DNA from: Candidatus Bathyarchaeota archaeon
GTDB taxonomy: Archaea > Thermoproteota > Bathyarchaeia > Bathyarchaeales > SOJC01
Assembly (NCBI GenBank): GCA_026014805.1
Contig: JAOZHR010000026.1
Span: 48,115-112,114, forward strand
DNA: 64,000 bases
Direction: 5' to 3'
Under the pieces are notes generated by a model that had not been told where the DNA came from, ran no database searches, and worked only from the letters and a program-made list of their open reading frames with translations. A program made the translations under genes and the position numbers. This document shows positions 42,794 through 52,914 of the stretch, piece by piece; within the stretch, counting starts at the first letter, position 1, and every line of letters starts with the position of its first letter.

Positions 42794-42898
42794 AAACCCC
42801 TTGTATTGAAAGACCTATGGGTTTTGGTAAAAATTTGCTTAGGATGTACACGTAAGCCATATATTGTCGAAATAGATATTCCGTCTGCGGCGATCAGT

Positions 42899-44443
42899 AT
42901 GGCTAAAATAACTGAAACATTGAAGTCTAATTATGATAAACTAATGACGAAGGCTAAAGAGTTAACAATTCTTCAAACAATCGAGTCCGTCGTCCATTGG
43001 GACATGGAGACAAAGATGCCTCCGAAAGCTATCAATCTGCGAAGTCAGCAACTAGCCATGCTCAGTCAAATCGAACACAGAATGAGCACGGACCCTAAAA
43101 TCGAAACATTACTATCAAGAATTGAAAAACATCAAGACTATGAAAGCTTAAACGAGTTGCAGAAAAGAAACGTGTATCTAATCAGGAAGTTCTACGATGA
43201 ACAGACTAGACTTCCAGAAGAACTTGTAGTAGAGACTGCAAAACAACAAGCTATCACCATTGATGTTTGGAAGAAAGCAAAAGCCGCTAAAGACTTCTCC
43301 ATGTTTAAGCCTGAACTTGAGAAGCTTCTTGAGCTAAGAAAGAAAGCCGCATCAATCCTTATGCAAGTAAAAGCTACCAAAACACCTTACGATGCCCTCA
43401 TAGATATATTTGAGCCTAGGATGACCGCTGGGATGATTGCCCAAGTTTTTGGAGAGCTGAGAAAAGGACTAGTCTCCATTTTGAATAGATGTTTAAGTGC
43501 ACCGAAGCAACCCGACACGTCATTCCTAAAGCGCAGAGTTCCTTTGGATGTTCAATGCAAGATTTCTAACGAACTCGTCAGGTTCATTGGGTATGATGTG
43601 GAGTCTCCAAAAGCCGGAGGTAGAATAGATGAGACCGAGCACCCCTTTACTACAGGTTATTACGATGACGTGCGGATTACAACTCACTATTATGAAGATA
43701 ATATAGCACCCTCTCTGTTTTCTGTATTACACGAGGGCGGTCACGCTATTTACGAACAGAACCTGAAGCCAGAATGGATTTATCAGCCAGTAGGTACTGG
43801 TTGTTCTCTAGGATTCCACGAGTCGCAGTCACGGTTCGTGGAAAACATAGTTGGACGATCACGCGAATTCTGGATCTACTTTTTCCCAAAACTTAAAGAA
43901 CTCACAGGTAACACTTTTTCCGATGTAGCTTTGGACGATTTCGTTCGAGCTATAAACCGAGTTAGACCTTCAAAGATTCGTGTTGAGGCAGACGAAGTTA
44001 CTTACTGTCTTCATGTAATTATCCGTTTTGAGATTGAACGTGAATTGATAGCAGACAAAATCACTGTAGCTGACCTTCCTGAGGTTTGGAACCAAAAATA
44101 CAAAGAGTATCTAGGACTGGATATCGAAAACGACTCCGAAGGCGTCATGCAAGACATACACTGGGCCAGTGGCTACTTCGGCTATTTCCCAACCTACGCG
44201 CTAGGCAACATATACAGTGGACAACTTCTCGTCATGTTGGAAAAAGCCATGCCCAACTGGAGAGGCCAAATTGCAAAAGGCAACTTTCACGACGTTAAAA
44301 AGTGGCTAACAGAGAACGTTCACTACTACGGAAACCTTTACGACCCAACAGTCCTCATCAAAAAAATCACTAGTGAACAAATAAACGTCAAACCCTACTT
44401 CGAATATCTAAACAAGAAATACTCATGGATCTACGAATACTAG
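42899..44443 (+). CDS. M32 family (thermostable) metallocarboxypeptidase
   Basis: 514 aa, normal for M32. The zinc motif HEGGH is at residues 278-282, followed by the LGFHESQSRFVENIVGRS helix holding the third ligand. N-terminal SVVHWDMETKMPP and C-terminal DIHWASGYFGYFPTYALGNIYSGQL are family hallmarks. It removes C-terminal residues from peptides in the cytoplasm. ATG 42899 is chosen; the frame upstream reads through the tRNA-Asp end and is not coding. Confidence 0.94.
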   Translation: MAKITETLKSNYDKLMTKAKELTILQTIESVVHWDMETKMPPKAINLRSQQLAMLSQIEHRMSTDPKIETLLSRIEKHQDYESLNELQKRNVYLIRKFYDEQTRLPEELVVETAKQQAITIDVWKKAKAAKDFSMFKPELEKLLELRKKAASILMQVKATKTPYDALIDIFEPRMTAGMIAQVFGELRKGLVSILNRCLSAPKQPDTSFLKRRVPLDVQCKISNELVRFIGYDVESPKAGGRIDETEHPFTTGYYDDVRITTHYYEDNIAPSLFSVLHEGGHAIYEQNLKPEWIYQPVGTGCSLGFHESQSRFVENIVGRSREFWIYFFPKLKELTGNTFSDVALDDFVRAINRVRPSKIRVEADEVTYCLHVIIRFEIERELIADKITVADLPEVWNQKYKEYLGLDIENDSEGVMQDIHWASGYFGYFPTYALGNIYSGQLLVMLEKAMPNWRGQIAKGNFHDVKKWLTENVHYYGNLYDPTVLIKKITSEQINVKPYFEYLNKKYSWIYEY

Positions 44444-44678
44444 GTAAAAAGGAACAAACCACAGTATAACACGTTAGGAACCTATTTGCAGCCAAACAAA
44501 CACTAGAGAAATCTAGAAGCGACATACACCGCTCAGAATAATCCTTACTGACCACCAATCAAGACCAAAGTAAATAGCCCTGTCTAAGCACAGAACGCAC
44601 GTGCAATAGTGGTTAAATACCTGTTCTTGCATAAAAAACTTGAAGAACCTCAGAAAAAGAAGCAGGGTGTAGCACATC

Positions 44679-45029
44679 ATGAAAATCGACGAAGACCATT
44701 TCAAAAAGATGTTTCCAAACCTCACAAGAGAAGTGGATGCGGGTAAACAGAAGGTTGCAATTGACTCTGTACGCTCTGACCGAAAAGCCGCTGAAAAAAC
44801 AGCATCAGCACAGAAAAACCTTTCCAACTACAACCCAGACGTAATCGATTTCCTCCGCCGATGCGACACCAAACAACAAGCAAGAGAAATAATCATCTAC
44901 ATGGAAAACTGCGGCAAAATATCTCGCAATTACGCCAAAAAATTGCGGCAACAACTCCGAAAGAAAGGCGTTCGAAGCTTCGGACCTAAAAAAGAAGAAG
45001 GATACTACTTTAAAGTAAGTAAACAATAG
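44679..45029 (+). CDS. DUF2095-like small archaeal protein
   Basis: 116 aa from ATG 44679. The N-terminus (MKIDEDHFKKMFPNLTREV) resembles DUF2095. The middle (VIDFLRRCDTKQQAREIIIYMENCGKISRNYAKKLRQQL) is helical, and the tail KKEEGYYFKV is conserved-looking. Function unknown; a role in nucleic-acid binding is possible from its charge. Confidence 0.6.
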   Translation: MKIDEDHFKKMFPNLTREVDAGKQKVAIDSVRSDRKAAEKTASAQKNLSNYNPDVIDFLRRCDTKQQAREIIIYMENCGKISRNYAKKLRQQLRKKGVRSFGPKKEEGYYFKVSKQ

Positions 45030-45332
45030 TTCTTTCTCAAAAATAAACAAAACCATTGTGAAAAACCATTTTCCTTAAGAAGCTAAAACGCGTAGACTGG
45101 CAAAAAGTAGTGGCTAGCTGCGCGCGCCAAGAGGATAATTCAATCAAGAAGAGACATTAAAATTCGTTTTTCATCAAACCTGGAACGAATCATTGGTGCA
45201 AATCTTACCAAACGCATAAACTGCTACGTAGACTTGATAAAAGATTAACAGATTTTCTAAAGACTAAATAAAGGAAAGTAAATAAGGATAATCTGCAATA
45301 AATATGGAAGGCTAATCCAAGAGGCATCCAAC
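45030..45332. other. Intergenic stretch, promoter of the next gene only
   Basis: About 300 AT-rich bases without a supported frame. A TATA-like AAAGTAAATAAGG at about 45275 precedes the membrane protein at 45333. Nothing else is seen. Confidence 0.45.
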
Positions 45333-47072
45333 TTGAAAAAAGCAACGCTGTTCCTACTAATATTCATCCTCCCAATTGCCTCAATTACCTTACTCGCTCC
45401 GCATAACACGTATGCAACTTCGCCTCCACAAATCCAAGTCGACAAGATAGACCACATAGTAGAACCTATCTATGGAGGGTATCTCCTCATCAACGACACA
45501 GTAAAAATATCTCCAGTAACTGGAAATGCCACGGTAGAAAACTTCTCGATAGGATTCCCACTAGAATACAGAGCAAACCTTCGTTATTCTATGGCTTACA
45601 ATGCCACAAACTTCGATGATCGGTTAGATGTAACCTTAAACACAGGTTTGGGAGTAATAGGCTATTACGGTGTAACTATAGCTTTTCCCAATAAAGTGCG
45701 CGACCTGCTTTACAATGGACAACCTTACACTTTTACAATAGTATTCGTATTTTCAAATCTCATTGATTCCTCAACAAAAGTCGTGAATGCAACCACGAAA
45801 TATGTATTCACAGCCGATTTTCCTGTATATCCAAGTCTTGCTCAAAATGCTTCAACATGCAATGTCAACGTCATCTTGCCTAAAAACACAAAATACGAGC
45901 CCAACAACTTTCCTTTCAACTCTACTGAAGACGATGAACGTTACTATTTGAATTACACAAAAACCCCACTTCCAGAACTTACACGGATGTCCACAAAGGT
46001 CAGTTTTACCTCTGAAAATAAAGACAGTTTTGCTTGTTTTTCAGTAAAGAAACTAAGTCAAGAAATAACGATAGATACGAACGGACATATTTCATCTTCT
46101 GAACTGCTTTTAATAAAAAGCAAAACTGCCTTCACTGTTGACAGCATAACATTACAGCTTCCCAGCGATGCTAGTAACGTCGCTGCTTTCGACGAACTAG
46201 GAAAGAAATTAGATTTCAATGAAGAAGAGAAAAGAGTTTCCCTTAATTTGGTGGAAAATCAGTCGAGAAGCCTTAAACTGACTTACAATCTTTCTGGGGA
46301 CCGTCTCGTTCAGCAAGATTCGCAAAGTTACATGTTGACACTTGGCCTTTCTGAAAACTTGCAAATGATGCCGAGCACTTTTACTTTGAAGATTATTTCC
46401 CCTGAGGGCGCTGTGATTCAATCCTTTCCACAGCAAACATTTAGCATCCACAAGGATGTTTTTCAAGAAACACTTTCGCTCTCCTTCTCTAACATCACGT
46501 GGATGCAAAATGACCAGTTGAGTTTCACCTACAGCTACACGATTTTTTGGGCATCCTTCCGACCGACTCTTTGGACAACTGCATTAGTTGTAATTGGTTC
46601 CATAGTCGCTCTTGCTTGGCGGAGACCTAGAGCTCCAGTGCCCATTTCAATAATTTTGGTTCCGCGCAAAACGTTGAACGATTTTATTGAGACTTATGAA
46701 GAGAAGAAAAAAGTTCTTTCTGGACTTGAACAAGCAAAGCAGAAAGCACGGAAAGGAAAAATTTCTAGGCGGCGATACAAAGTAAGAAAAACTACTTTGG
46801 AGAATCGGCTTTCTTCGCTTTCTAGAAGGTTAACAGGCTTACAGCAGAAAATTATGAGTGGCGGAGCGAAATATGCTGATATCATGAGGGGGCTTGAAGT
46901 TGCGGAAACAGAGCTTGATAATATCGAGGCAGATATTAGGCGAATTGAAGTTCGATTTAAGCGTGGAGAGGTTTCTGCTCAAACTTATCGGCGACTCATT
47001 GAAGACGATTTGCGAAGGCGAGAGAAAGCAAGAATAACAATAGATGGGCTTCTTTTAAGGCTTAAGGAATAG
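45333..47072 (+). CDS. Exported, membrane-anchored protein with cytoplasmic coiled coil
   Basis: 579 aa. A signal peptide covers residues 1-28 (KKATLFLLIFILPIASITLLA). About 380 residues of extracellular beta-rich sequence with N-glycosylation sequons follow. A single membrane helix lies at about 409-430 (LWTTALVVIGSIVALAW). A basic coiled-coil domain of 150 residues (KKKVLSGLEQAKQKARKGKISRRRY...) ends it on the inside. It may transduce a surface signal or anchor an envelope structure; the family is not recognised. Confidence 0.75.
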   Translation: MKKATLFLLIFILPIASITLLAPHNTYATSPPQIQVDKIDHIVEPIYGGYLLINDTVKISPVTGNATVENFSIGFPLEYRANLRYSMAYNATNFDDRLDVTLNTGLGVIGYYGVTIAFPNKVRDLLYNGQPYTFTIVFVFSNLIDSSTKVVNATTKYVFTADFPVYPSLAQNASTCNVNVILPKNTKYEPNNFPFNSTEDDERYYLNYTKTPLPELTRMSTKVSFTSENKDSFACFSVKKLSQEITIDTNGHISSSELLLIKSKTAFTVDSITLQLPSDASNVAAFDELGKKLDFNEEEKRVSLNLVENQSRSLKLTYNLSGDRLVQQDSQSYMLTLGLSENLQMMPSTFTLKIISPEGAVIQSFPQQTFSIHKDVFQETLSLSFSNITWMQNDQLSFTYSYTIFWASFRPTLWTTALVVIGSIVALAWRRPRAPVPISIILVPRKTLNDFIETYEEKKKVLSGLEQAKQKARKGKISRRRYKVRKTTLENRLSSLSRRLTGLQQKIMSGGAKYADIMRGLEVAETELDNIEADIRRIEVRFKRGEVSAQTYRRLIEDDLRRREKARITIDGLLLRLKE

Positions 47073-47159
47073 TAATATTCAACAATATTACTTCCCCAAA
47101 CACTTTTATGTATAAATTACCTTTTGATTCAGTTCCTAAAATCAAGAGGTAGACAAGTA

Positions 47160-47342
47160 ATGGTTGAAGTGAAAGTAGATTTGGAGAAATGTGATGGATG
47201 TGGCACCTGCGTTGACACCTGTCCTGTCGAAGTGTTCGAAATAAAAGATGACAAATCTGTACCTGTTAAGCAGGAGGAGTGCTTGGTCTGCCAAGCCTGC
47301 GAAGTGCAATGTCCAACCAGTGCAATACAAGTCATAGAATAA
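47160..47342 (+). CDS. 2[4Fe-4S] ferredoxin
   Basis: 60 aa with two complete clusters, CDGCGTCVDTCP and CLVCQACEVQCP, in the clostridial-type arrangement. ATG at 47160 gives MVEVKVDLEKC; the frame extends 12 codons upstream, but without ferredoxin character. Soluble electron carrier. It converges on the HDAC-like gene. Confidence 0.92.
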   Translation: MVEVKVDLEKCDGCGTCVDTCPVEVFEIKDDKSVPVKQEECLVCQACEVQCPTSAIQVIE

Positions 47343-47345
47343 AAG

Positions 47346-48416
47346 TTAGGAGTCTAAACTCCAAAATGCTGACTGTACTTCCTTTATTTCTTCTATAATT
47401 TTTTCTGCTTGTTTCTCGGCCCTTGAACTTGTTGGTGGGGTCTCAATTTTTGTTGGATATGAAAAACCAGCCATCATTGAAATTGTTGACACTACGAGTT
47501 TCCCTAGTTGTCTGAGGGAATAACCACCTTCTAGCACGGCGACAAATCTGTCTTCGCAAAAAGTTGACGCATAACTAAGGATTTTCTCAAAAATTAAGGT
47601 ATAAGTAGCAGCGGAAAGGCTTAGCTTAGCAACAGGGTCGCCATAGTAGCCATCATAGCCAACAGATGCCAAAATAAACTGAGGCTCATATTGTCGTATA
47701 ATGGGAATTACTATATCGTCTATTGCCGCCAAGTACGCTTTGTCACCAGTCCTGAAGGGAAAAGGAATATTAACGTTATAACCCAGTCCTTCACTTTCTC
47801 CAATTTCATCTACAAATCCAGTCCCAGGAAAATCTCGGGGGTCTTCATGTAAACTTATGTAAAGAACTTTGTCTGTATTGTAAAAGATTTCTTGTGTCCC
47901 ATTCCCGTGATGAGCGTCTATGTCCAGAATTAGAACCCGTTCGAAATTGAACCTTTCAACCAAGTGTGCTGCAGCCACAGCTACGTTGTTGAACACGCAA
48001 AAACCCGCAGCGTAATATGATCCTGCATGATGCCCAGGAGGGCGAACCAAGGCAAAGGCGTTCTTAACATTTTTGCTCAAAACGAAGTTTACAGCTTTTA
48101 TTGCTCCTCCAACAGCGTAGCGTGCTACTTCAAAACTTTCTGGGGAAACTACAGTGTCGCCGAGGTCAAGTAGGCTTCCCCCGTGTTCGCAGATGCGTTT
48201 CACTAGTTGAATATGTTCTGGGATGTGGACGAGTTCCAAATCTTCTATGCGTGCCAGATCGGGTTCGACCAATTTGCATTCGTTTGCCTTAGAAAATAGA
48301 TTTATTTTTCCCATTTCGTTCATTATTACTTCGAGCCGTTTCGAAGTTTCGGGATGATCTGGCCCGGTGTTGTGCTCATAATATTTAGGCGTAAAGATTA
48401 TAGCCGTTTTAGCCAT
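47346..48416 (-). CDS. Histone-deacetylase-family (acetoin utilisation/acetylpolyamine) hydrolase
   Basis: 356 aa with HDAC-fold motifs: GPDHPETSKRLEVI, RPPGHHAGSYYAAGFCVFNNVAVAA (charge-relay histidines), LILDIDAHHGNGTQEIFY (zinc Asp/His) and LEGGYSLRQLG. In archaea the substrate may be acetylpolyamines or acetylated proteins such as Alba; this cannot be chosen here. It follows the asparagine-synthetase-like gene with a 3-base gap, so the two are an operon. Confidence 0.9.
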   Translation of the reverse strand: MAKTAIIFTPKYYEHNTGPDHPETSKRLEVIMNEMGKINLFSKANECKLVEPDLARIEDLELVHIPEHIQLVKRICEHGGSLLDLGDTVVSPESFEVARYAVGGAIKAVNFVLSKNVKNAFALVRPPGHHAGSYYAAGFCVFNNVAVAAAHLVERFNFERVLILDIDAHHGNGTQEIFYNTDKVLYISLHEDPRDFPGTGFVDEIGESEGLGYNVNIPFPFRTGDKAYLAAIDDIVIPIIRQYEPQFILASVGYDGYYGDPVAKLSLSAATYTLIFEKILSYASTFCEDRFVAVLEGGYSLRQLGKLVVSTISMMAGFSYPTKIETPPTSSRAEKQAEKIIEEIKEVQSAFWSLDS

Positions 48417-48419
48417 CTT

Positions 48420-49871
48420 TTATTCCAGCATTTTGCAAGTTTTTAAGAAAGTTTCTTCTACGTATTTTCGCAGAGTTAAACCTTCCTTTTTCGCAAGTTT
48501 TCTCATCGCTTGATTTACGCCTGTTGTATATTGGATGGCTTTTTTGGTTTTTTCAGTAATGATTTTGGGAATTCCAAGCTTTTTAGCTGTCCGTCTCAGA
48601 ATCTTTTTACGTAGAATGTCTTTTGATGAAGCAATCTTAAAGTCTGCGGGAAGGCTTAAGGCAAGTTGAATTACCTCCCAGTCAATGAAGGGCATCCTTA
48701 ATTCTACGTTATGAAAGGAGCACACTTTGTTGTCTCTTTCGAGATTTGACTCATGGAGTGAAACTACGTCTTGATAGAGCTTTCCTTGCAAGCCAACTAA
48801 ACCGTGTCTGGCATAGTTTTCAAGGTAGCGGTGATATCCACCGAAAAGCTCGTCTCCTCCTTGCCCAGCCATTAAGACGTTGAAGCCAAGTTTGGCTGAT
48901 TGTTCAGCAACCCAAAAAATAGGTGCCGCGATACTAGCGTTTACTGGGTTGGGTTCTTCAATTAGCCATAGAACTTTTGGCAAGATTTCTTTTACATCGT
49001 TTATAGAATATGTGAAAATGTGAAGTGGGATGCCTAAAGCTGTTGCAGCACGCTGCGCAAAAGCAGTTTCCTTCTGTCTCTCTAACGCCACATAGACTAA
49101 ATGGACATCAACATGACATAGTTTGGTCAAAAAAGCGACTATACTGCTGTCGATGCCTCCAGAAAAAGCCACTGCAACCTCTTTAACGTTTGAAATGCGC
49201 TCTTTTGTTGATTGAAACAAGATTTGTTTGAGCTGTTGAGCAGCAGTTTCCATGTCTGATTTTTGTGAAGGCGGTTGAGTTATGATTTTAGCGATTTCAA
49301 AACGGAAACCTTTCTCATTGATTACAGCCAATTTTCCAGGTGGAAACGAATTAGCCTTCGTTATGCCTATTTTCCATAGGGCTTTGCGTTCCGAAGCTAC
49401 GGCACAAATGTTTTCGTTTTCACCGAAATAAAGTGGACATGCTCCAACCGCATCCCGCCCTACTACGATTTCGCCATCTCTTGCTATCGCAAAAACGTAG
49501 TCGCCATTAAGGCTTCGAATAAGGTACACCCCTTTGTTTTCAATATCCTCGAGCTTTCCAAGCAAATAGTCTACTTCACTTTTCGAAGGAGCAGGAAACA
49601 AGCGACCATCAAAAGCAAAAGTGAAATCTCGGTTTTGGACCGGTTGAGCTTTATCTTTGGACAAGATTTTGGCAAAATTATGACCTACTAAAATGTTCGA
49701 GTTCATGTCTTCTTTCCGTAGCTCTTCCACAGTGTTTTTTATCACTACTTTGTGGGGCGAAGCAACCCCAAAGGCATCGGAACCTCGGTGCATTAGCACC
49801 TCAAGCATTGTAACAACTACATCAGAGATGTTTGCGCCTTTTTTGTCTACAGCAGCAATCAAAGCACCCAT
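48420..49871 (-). CDS. Asparagine-synthetase-like protein lacking the glutaminase cysteine
   Basis: 483 aa. The N-terminal class-II amidotransferase fold is present (HRGSDAFGVAS, DGRLF, LNGDYVFAI, GRDAVGACPLYF), but the protein begins MGALIAAVDKKG, so the catalytic Cys2 is replaced by Gly. The PP-loop SGGIDSS (AVAFSGGIDSSIVAF) and GQGGDELFGGYHRY of the synthetase domain are intact. It would have to use free ammonia or make a different adenylated amide bond. It is cotranscribed with the HDAC-like gene. Confidence 0.85.
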   Translation of the reverse strand: MGALIAAVDKKGANISDVVVTMLEVLMHRGSDAFGVASPHKVVIKNTVEELRKEDMNSNILVGHNFAKILSKDKAQPVQNRDFTFAFDGRLFPAPSKSEVDYLLGKLEDIENKGVYLIRSLNGDYVFAIARDGEIVVGRDAVGACPLYFGENENICAVASERKALWKIGITKANSFPPGKLAVINEKGFRFEIAKIITQPPSQKSDMETAAQQLKQILFQSTKERISNVKEVAVAFSGGIDSSIVAFLTKLCHVDVHLVYVALERQKETAFAQRAATALGIPLHIFTYSINDVKEILPKVLWLIEEPNPVNASIAAPIFWVAEQSAKLGFNVLMAGQGGDELFGGYHRYLENYARHGLVGLQGKLYQDVVSLHESNLERDNKVCSFHNVELRMPFIDWEVIQLALSLPADFKIASSKDILRKKILRRTAKKLGIPKIITEKTKKAIQYTTGVNQAMRKLAKKEGLTLRKYVEETFLKTCKMLE

Positions 49872-49961
49872 TCATTTTTTCTCCACTTTAAAGGTAGGGG
49901 CAAATGGTAAAAAGTTAATCTTTAAAGCAGTATTGCATTAACATGTTTAGGGGGTAGATGA

Positions 49962-51329
49962 ATGCCAATTCTCCCTATAGATACGATGCGCTATGGAACC
50001 AAAGAAATGAGAGAGATTTTTGAAGAAGAAAGCAAGCTTAAGCGAATGTTAGATGTTGAAGCTGCTCTTGCATGGGCACATGCCGAAGTTGGGAATGTCC
50101 CGCAAAAAGACGCAGAAATAATTATGAAGAAAGCATCAACACGATATGTTAAGCTGAAACGGGTCAAAGCTATCGAGAGCGAGATTAAACATGACGTTGC
50201 TTCAATTGTCAGGGCATTAGCTGAGCAATGTGGCTCAAGCGGTGCCTATGTTCATCTAGGTGCAACAAGCTATGACATCGTTGACACCGCAAACGCTCTT
50301 CTGCTAAAAGACGCTGTGAAGTTTATCGAACAGAAATTGGACAGCTTGGAGCAGATTTTGATGAAAAAAGCCAGCAAGTTTAAGAGAACAATTATGATTG
50401 GGAGGACACATGGTCAACACGCCTTACCAACAACTTTAGGCTTTAAATTCGCAGTTTGGATGCGAGAAAACGCTAGAAACATCCAGCGATTGGGGCAATG
50501 CCGTGAGCGTTTGCTCGTTGGAAAAATGACGGGTGCCGTGGGAACTCAAGCAGGTTTGGGTCGACATGCCATGGAGATTCAGAAACTTGTGATGAAGAAA
50601 ATGGGCATAAAACACGCTGACATTTCCACGCAGATTGTGCAGCGTGATCGCCATGGCGAATTTATTTGTCTCTTAGCTTTAATTGCTTCTTCATTAGACA
50701 ACATAGCTACAGAAATTCGGGAACTGCAACGACCGGAAATTGCGGAGTTATTCGAGGCTTTTGAATATGAGAAACAGGTTGGGAGCTCTGCAATGTCGCA
50801 TAAACGTAACCCAGAAACTTGTGAAACGGTTTGTGGATTGGCGAAAGTTTTGAGAGGCTTAGTTTCGCCTTCACTTGAAAACGTTGTAACCTGGCATGAA
50901 CGGGATTTGACACAGTCTTCAGCTGAACGCTTCGTGATCCCGGAAGCTTGCATTCTAGTTGATCACATGTTGTTCCTAATAATCAATGTTCTAGACAACC
51001 TGCGAGTTGACATAGAACGAATGAGGCGGAATTTGAAGATTACACAGGGACGGGCAATGTCTGAGGCTGTCATGACAGCGCTTGTAAAGAAGGGAATGAA
51101 CCGCCAAGAAGCCCATGAACTTCTAAGAAAGCTGACAATCAAGAGCGAATTAGAAAGTCGTCACTTCAAAGAAGCCTTAGCTGAGAGCGGAAAAATACGG
51201 AAGTTCTTAACAGAAACAGAGATTAGTGACGCTCTTAACCCGCAGAAATATTTAGGCACTGCCATCGAGCAAGTAGAGCTAGTTATAAAGAAAACACAAA
51301 AAAGAAGAAAAGCAAGAGCACGAACGTGA
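49962..51329 (+). CDS. purB: Adenylosuccinate lyase
   Basis: 455 aa. The fumarase/aspartase signature GSSAMSHKRNPETCE is near residues 273-287 and HLGATSYDIVDTA near 89-101. PurB acts twice in purine synthesis, releasing fumarate from SAICAR and adenylosuccinate. ATG 49962. Its stop is one base from the end of the convergent uppS-like gene. Confidence 0.95.
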   Translation: MPILPIDTMRYGTKEMREIFEEESKLKRMLDVEAALAWAHAEVGNVPQKDAEIIMKKASTRYVKLKRVKAIESEIKHDVASIVRALAEQCGSSGAYVHLGATSYDIVDTANALLLKDAVKFIEQKLDSLEQILMKKASKFKRTIMIGRTHGQHALPTTLGFKFAVWMRENARNIQRLGQCRERLLVGKMTGAVGTQAGLGRHAMEIQKLVMKKMGIKHADISTQIVQRDRHGEFICLLALIASSLDNIATEIRELQRPEIAELFEAFEYEKQVGSSAMSHKRNPETCETVCGLAKVLRGLVSPSLENVVTWHERDLTQSSAERFVIPEACILVDHMLFLIINVLDNLRVDIERMRRNLKITQGRAMSEAVMTALVKKGMNRQEAHELLRKLTIKSELESRHFKEALAESGKIRKFLTETEISDALNPQKYLGTAIEQVELVIKKTQKRRKARART

Positions 51330-51330
51330 T

Positions 51331-52113
51331 TTACTTTCCAAATCTACGTTTACGCCGTTGATAAGTTCTCACTGCCCGCAATAAATCAATTCTCCGAAAA
51401 TCCGGCCAAAACATATCTAGAAAACACAGCTCGCTGTAGGCACTTTGCCACAGCAAAAACCCACTTAGCCGCTCCTCTCCGCTAGTCCTAATAATTAAGT
51501 CCGGATCAGGCCTTGGCATGTAAGCTGTATACAAGAATTTCTCAAATGTGCCTTCGTTGATCTTCTCCACTAGTAACTCTCCTTGCTTAACCTTCTCGGC
51601 GATTTTCTTGGCGGCATCCACTATCTCAGCTCGTCCTCCATAAGCCAAGGCTATGGTCAAGAACTGTTTATCGTACGCTTGTGTGGCCTTCTCTACTTCC
51701 CGAATTAACTCTTGCAGCTTTTTCGGCAGGAGTTCAGCTCGTCCAATAACTTTTACTCGAACCTCATTCTTATGAATGCGTTCATCAGCCAAGATCTCCC
51801 GTAACTTTTCCTCAGTAAGACGTAGAATCTCCTCAACCTCTCGTGGCTCCCGTGCAAAATTCTCAGTCGAAAATGAATACAAAGTCACACATCTTACACC
51901 TAGATCCAAACACCAATCAAGCAACTGGCTAACTCGTTCAGCTCCGTGTTTGTGACCCATCCACGATTTGAGCAGCTGCTCAGAGGCCCAACGTCTATTG
52001 CCGTCTAAAATAATGGCAATGTGCTCTGGCATCTTGCCGCCTTTAACTTGGTGCCAGAGCCACCGTTCGTAAATTCTGTAGGCACCAATTGCCGAAAGTA
52101 TTCCTTTTAGCAT
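51331..52113 (-). CDS. uppS: cis-prenyltransferase (undecaprenyl/dolichyl diphosphate synthase)
   Basis: 260 aa. The catalytic Asp is in AIILDGNRRWASE, with YSFSTENF and the C-terminal PDPDLIIRTSGEERLSGFLLWQ...ELCFLDMFWPDF motifs complete. It builds the polyprenyl carrier for protein glycosylation, consistent with the sequon-rich surface proteins here. It lies 12 bases downstream of mtnP on the same strand. Confidence 0.95.
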   Translation of the reverse strand: MLKGILSAIGAYRIYERWLWHQVKGGKMPEHIAIILDGNRRWASEQLLKSWMGHKHGAERVSQLLDWCLDLGVRCVTLYSFSTENFAREPREVEEILRLTEEKLREILADERIHKNEVRVKVIGRAELLPKKLQELIREVEKATQAYDKQFLTIALAYGGRAEIVDAAKKIAEKVKQGELLVEKINEGTFEKFLYTAYMPRPDPDLIIRTSGEERLSGFLLWQSAYSELCFLDMFWPDFRRIDLLRAVRTYQRRKRRFGK

Positions 52114-52125
52114 AGTAATGAAACC

Positions 52126-52914
52126 TCAAAGTTGTGCGTCTTCTAAAGCATGAGCACAAACGCAACTGCGCGTCTTCGGTAGAAGAACAATTGCCTCTTT
52201 TAAAACTTGTTCAATGACGAATTTTTTCTTTTCCGCAATCTCTGTTAGTTCGCTGATGGTTTGATGTTTCTGCAAGCCAACGGCCATATTAGAAACGTAG
52301 CAGAGTGAAGCATAACACATCTCTAATTCTCGAGCAAGAACAGCTTCAGGCAAGCCAGTCATCCCCACTATGTCACATCCAAAACTTCGAAGCATCTTAA
52401 CTTCGGTGGGGGTTTCATATCGTGGACCTTCGGTGCAAGCTAAAACTGCTTCATCCCAAACGCTTTCTGCAGCATGTTTTGCCGCTTTTATCAAAGCATC
52501 ACGAATCTCTGGACAATAGGGCTGAGACATATCTATATGTGTCACAGGGGCACATTCATAGAAAGTTCCTTTTCTAAGCTTAGTGAAGTCCAAAAAATCG
52601 TTAGGAACTACCAATTCTCCAAGCTCTAAGCGTCTGTTTATGCCACCCACAGCATTAGTTGCAAAAACTCGTTCCACTCCAAGCAGGTGCAAAGCAAAAA
52701 TGTTGGCACGATAATTTATACGATGCGGGGGAACTGTGTGACTCAAGCCGTGACGAGAAAGAAAAGCTACGGCTTTGCCTCCGATTCCTCCAACAGAGAT
52801 TGGCGAAGGCAAACCGTAAGGAGTCCCGATTCGAACATGCTCTACTTCTCTCAGTAAACCTTCTAAACCACTACCCCCAATAAGAGCTACACTAGCTTTG
52901 CTCAAATTCTTCAA
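52126..52914 (-). CDS. mtnP: S-methyl-5'-thioadenosine (or thioinosine) phosphorylase
   Basis: 262 aa. Phosphate loop GGSGLEG, VPPHRINYRAN, TEGPRYETPTEVKML and GCDIVGMTGLPEAVLARELEMCYA are conserved. A C-terminal CxC (SCVCAHAL) resembles the disulfide motif known from Sulfolobus MTAP II. It recycles methylthioadenosine from polyamine and SAM chemistry. Adenosine versus inosine preference is not certain. The start overlaps the end of the DUF373 gene by 23 bases. Confidence 0.9.
   Translation of the reverse strand: MKNLSKASVALIGGSGLEGLLREVEHVRIGTPYGLPSPISVGGIGGKAVAFLSRHGLSHTVPPHRINYRANIFALHLLGVERVFATNAVGGINRRLELGELVVPNDFLDFTKLRKGTFYECAPVTHIDMSQPYCPEIRDALIKAAKHAAESVWDEAVLACTEGPRYETPTEVKMLRSFGCDIVGMTGLPEAVLARELEMCYASLCYVSNMAVGLQKHQTISELTEIAEKKKFVIEQVLKEAIVLLPKTRSCVCAHALEDAQL

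Noticed and set aside
42507..42898. Frames on both strands across tRNA-Asp
   Set aside because: They read through the tRNA and its promoter. The carboxypeptidase start at 42899 explains the downstream part.
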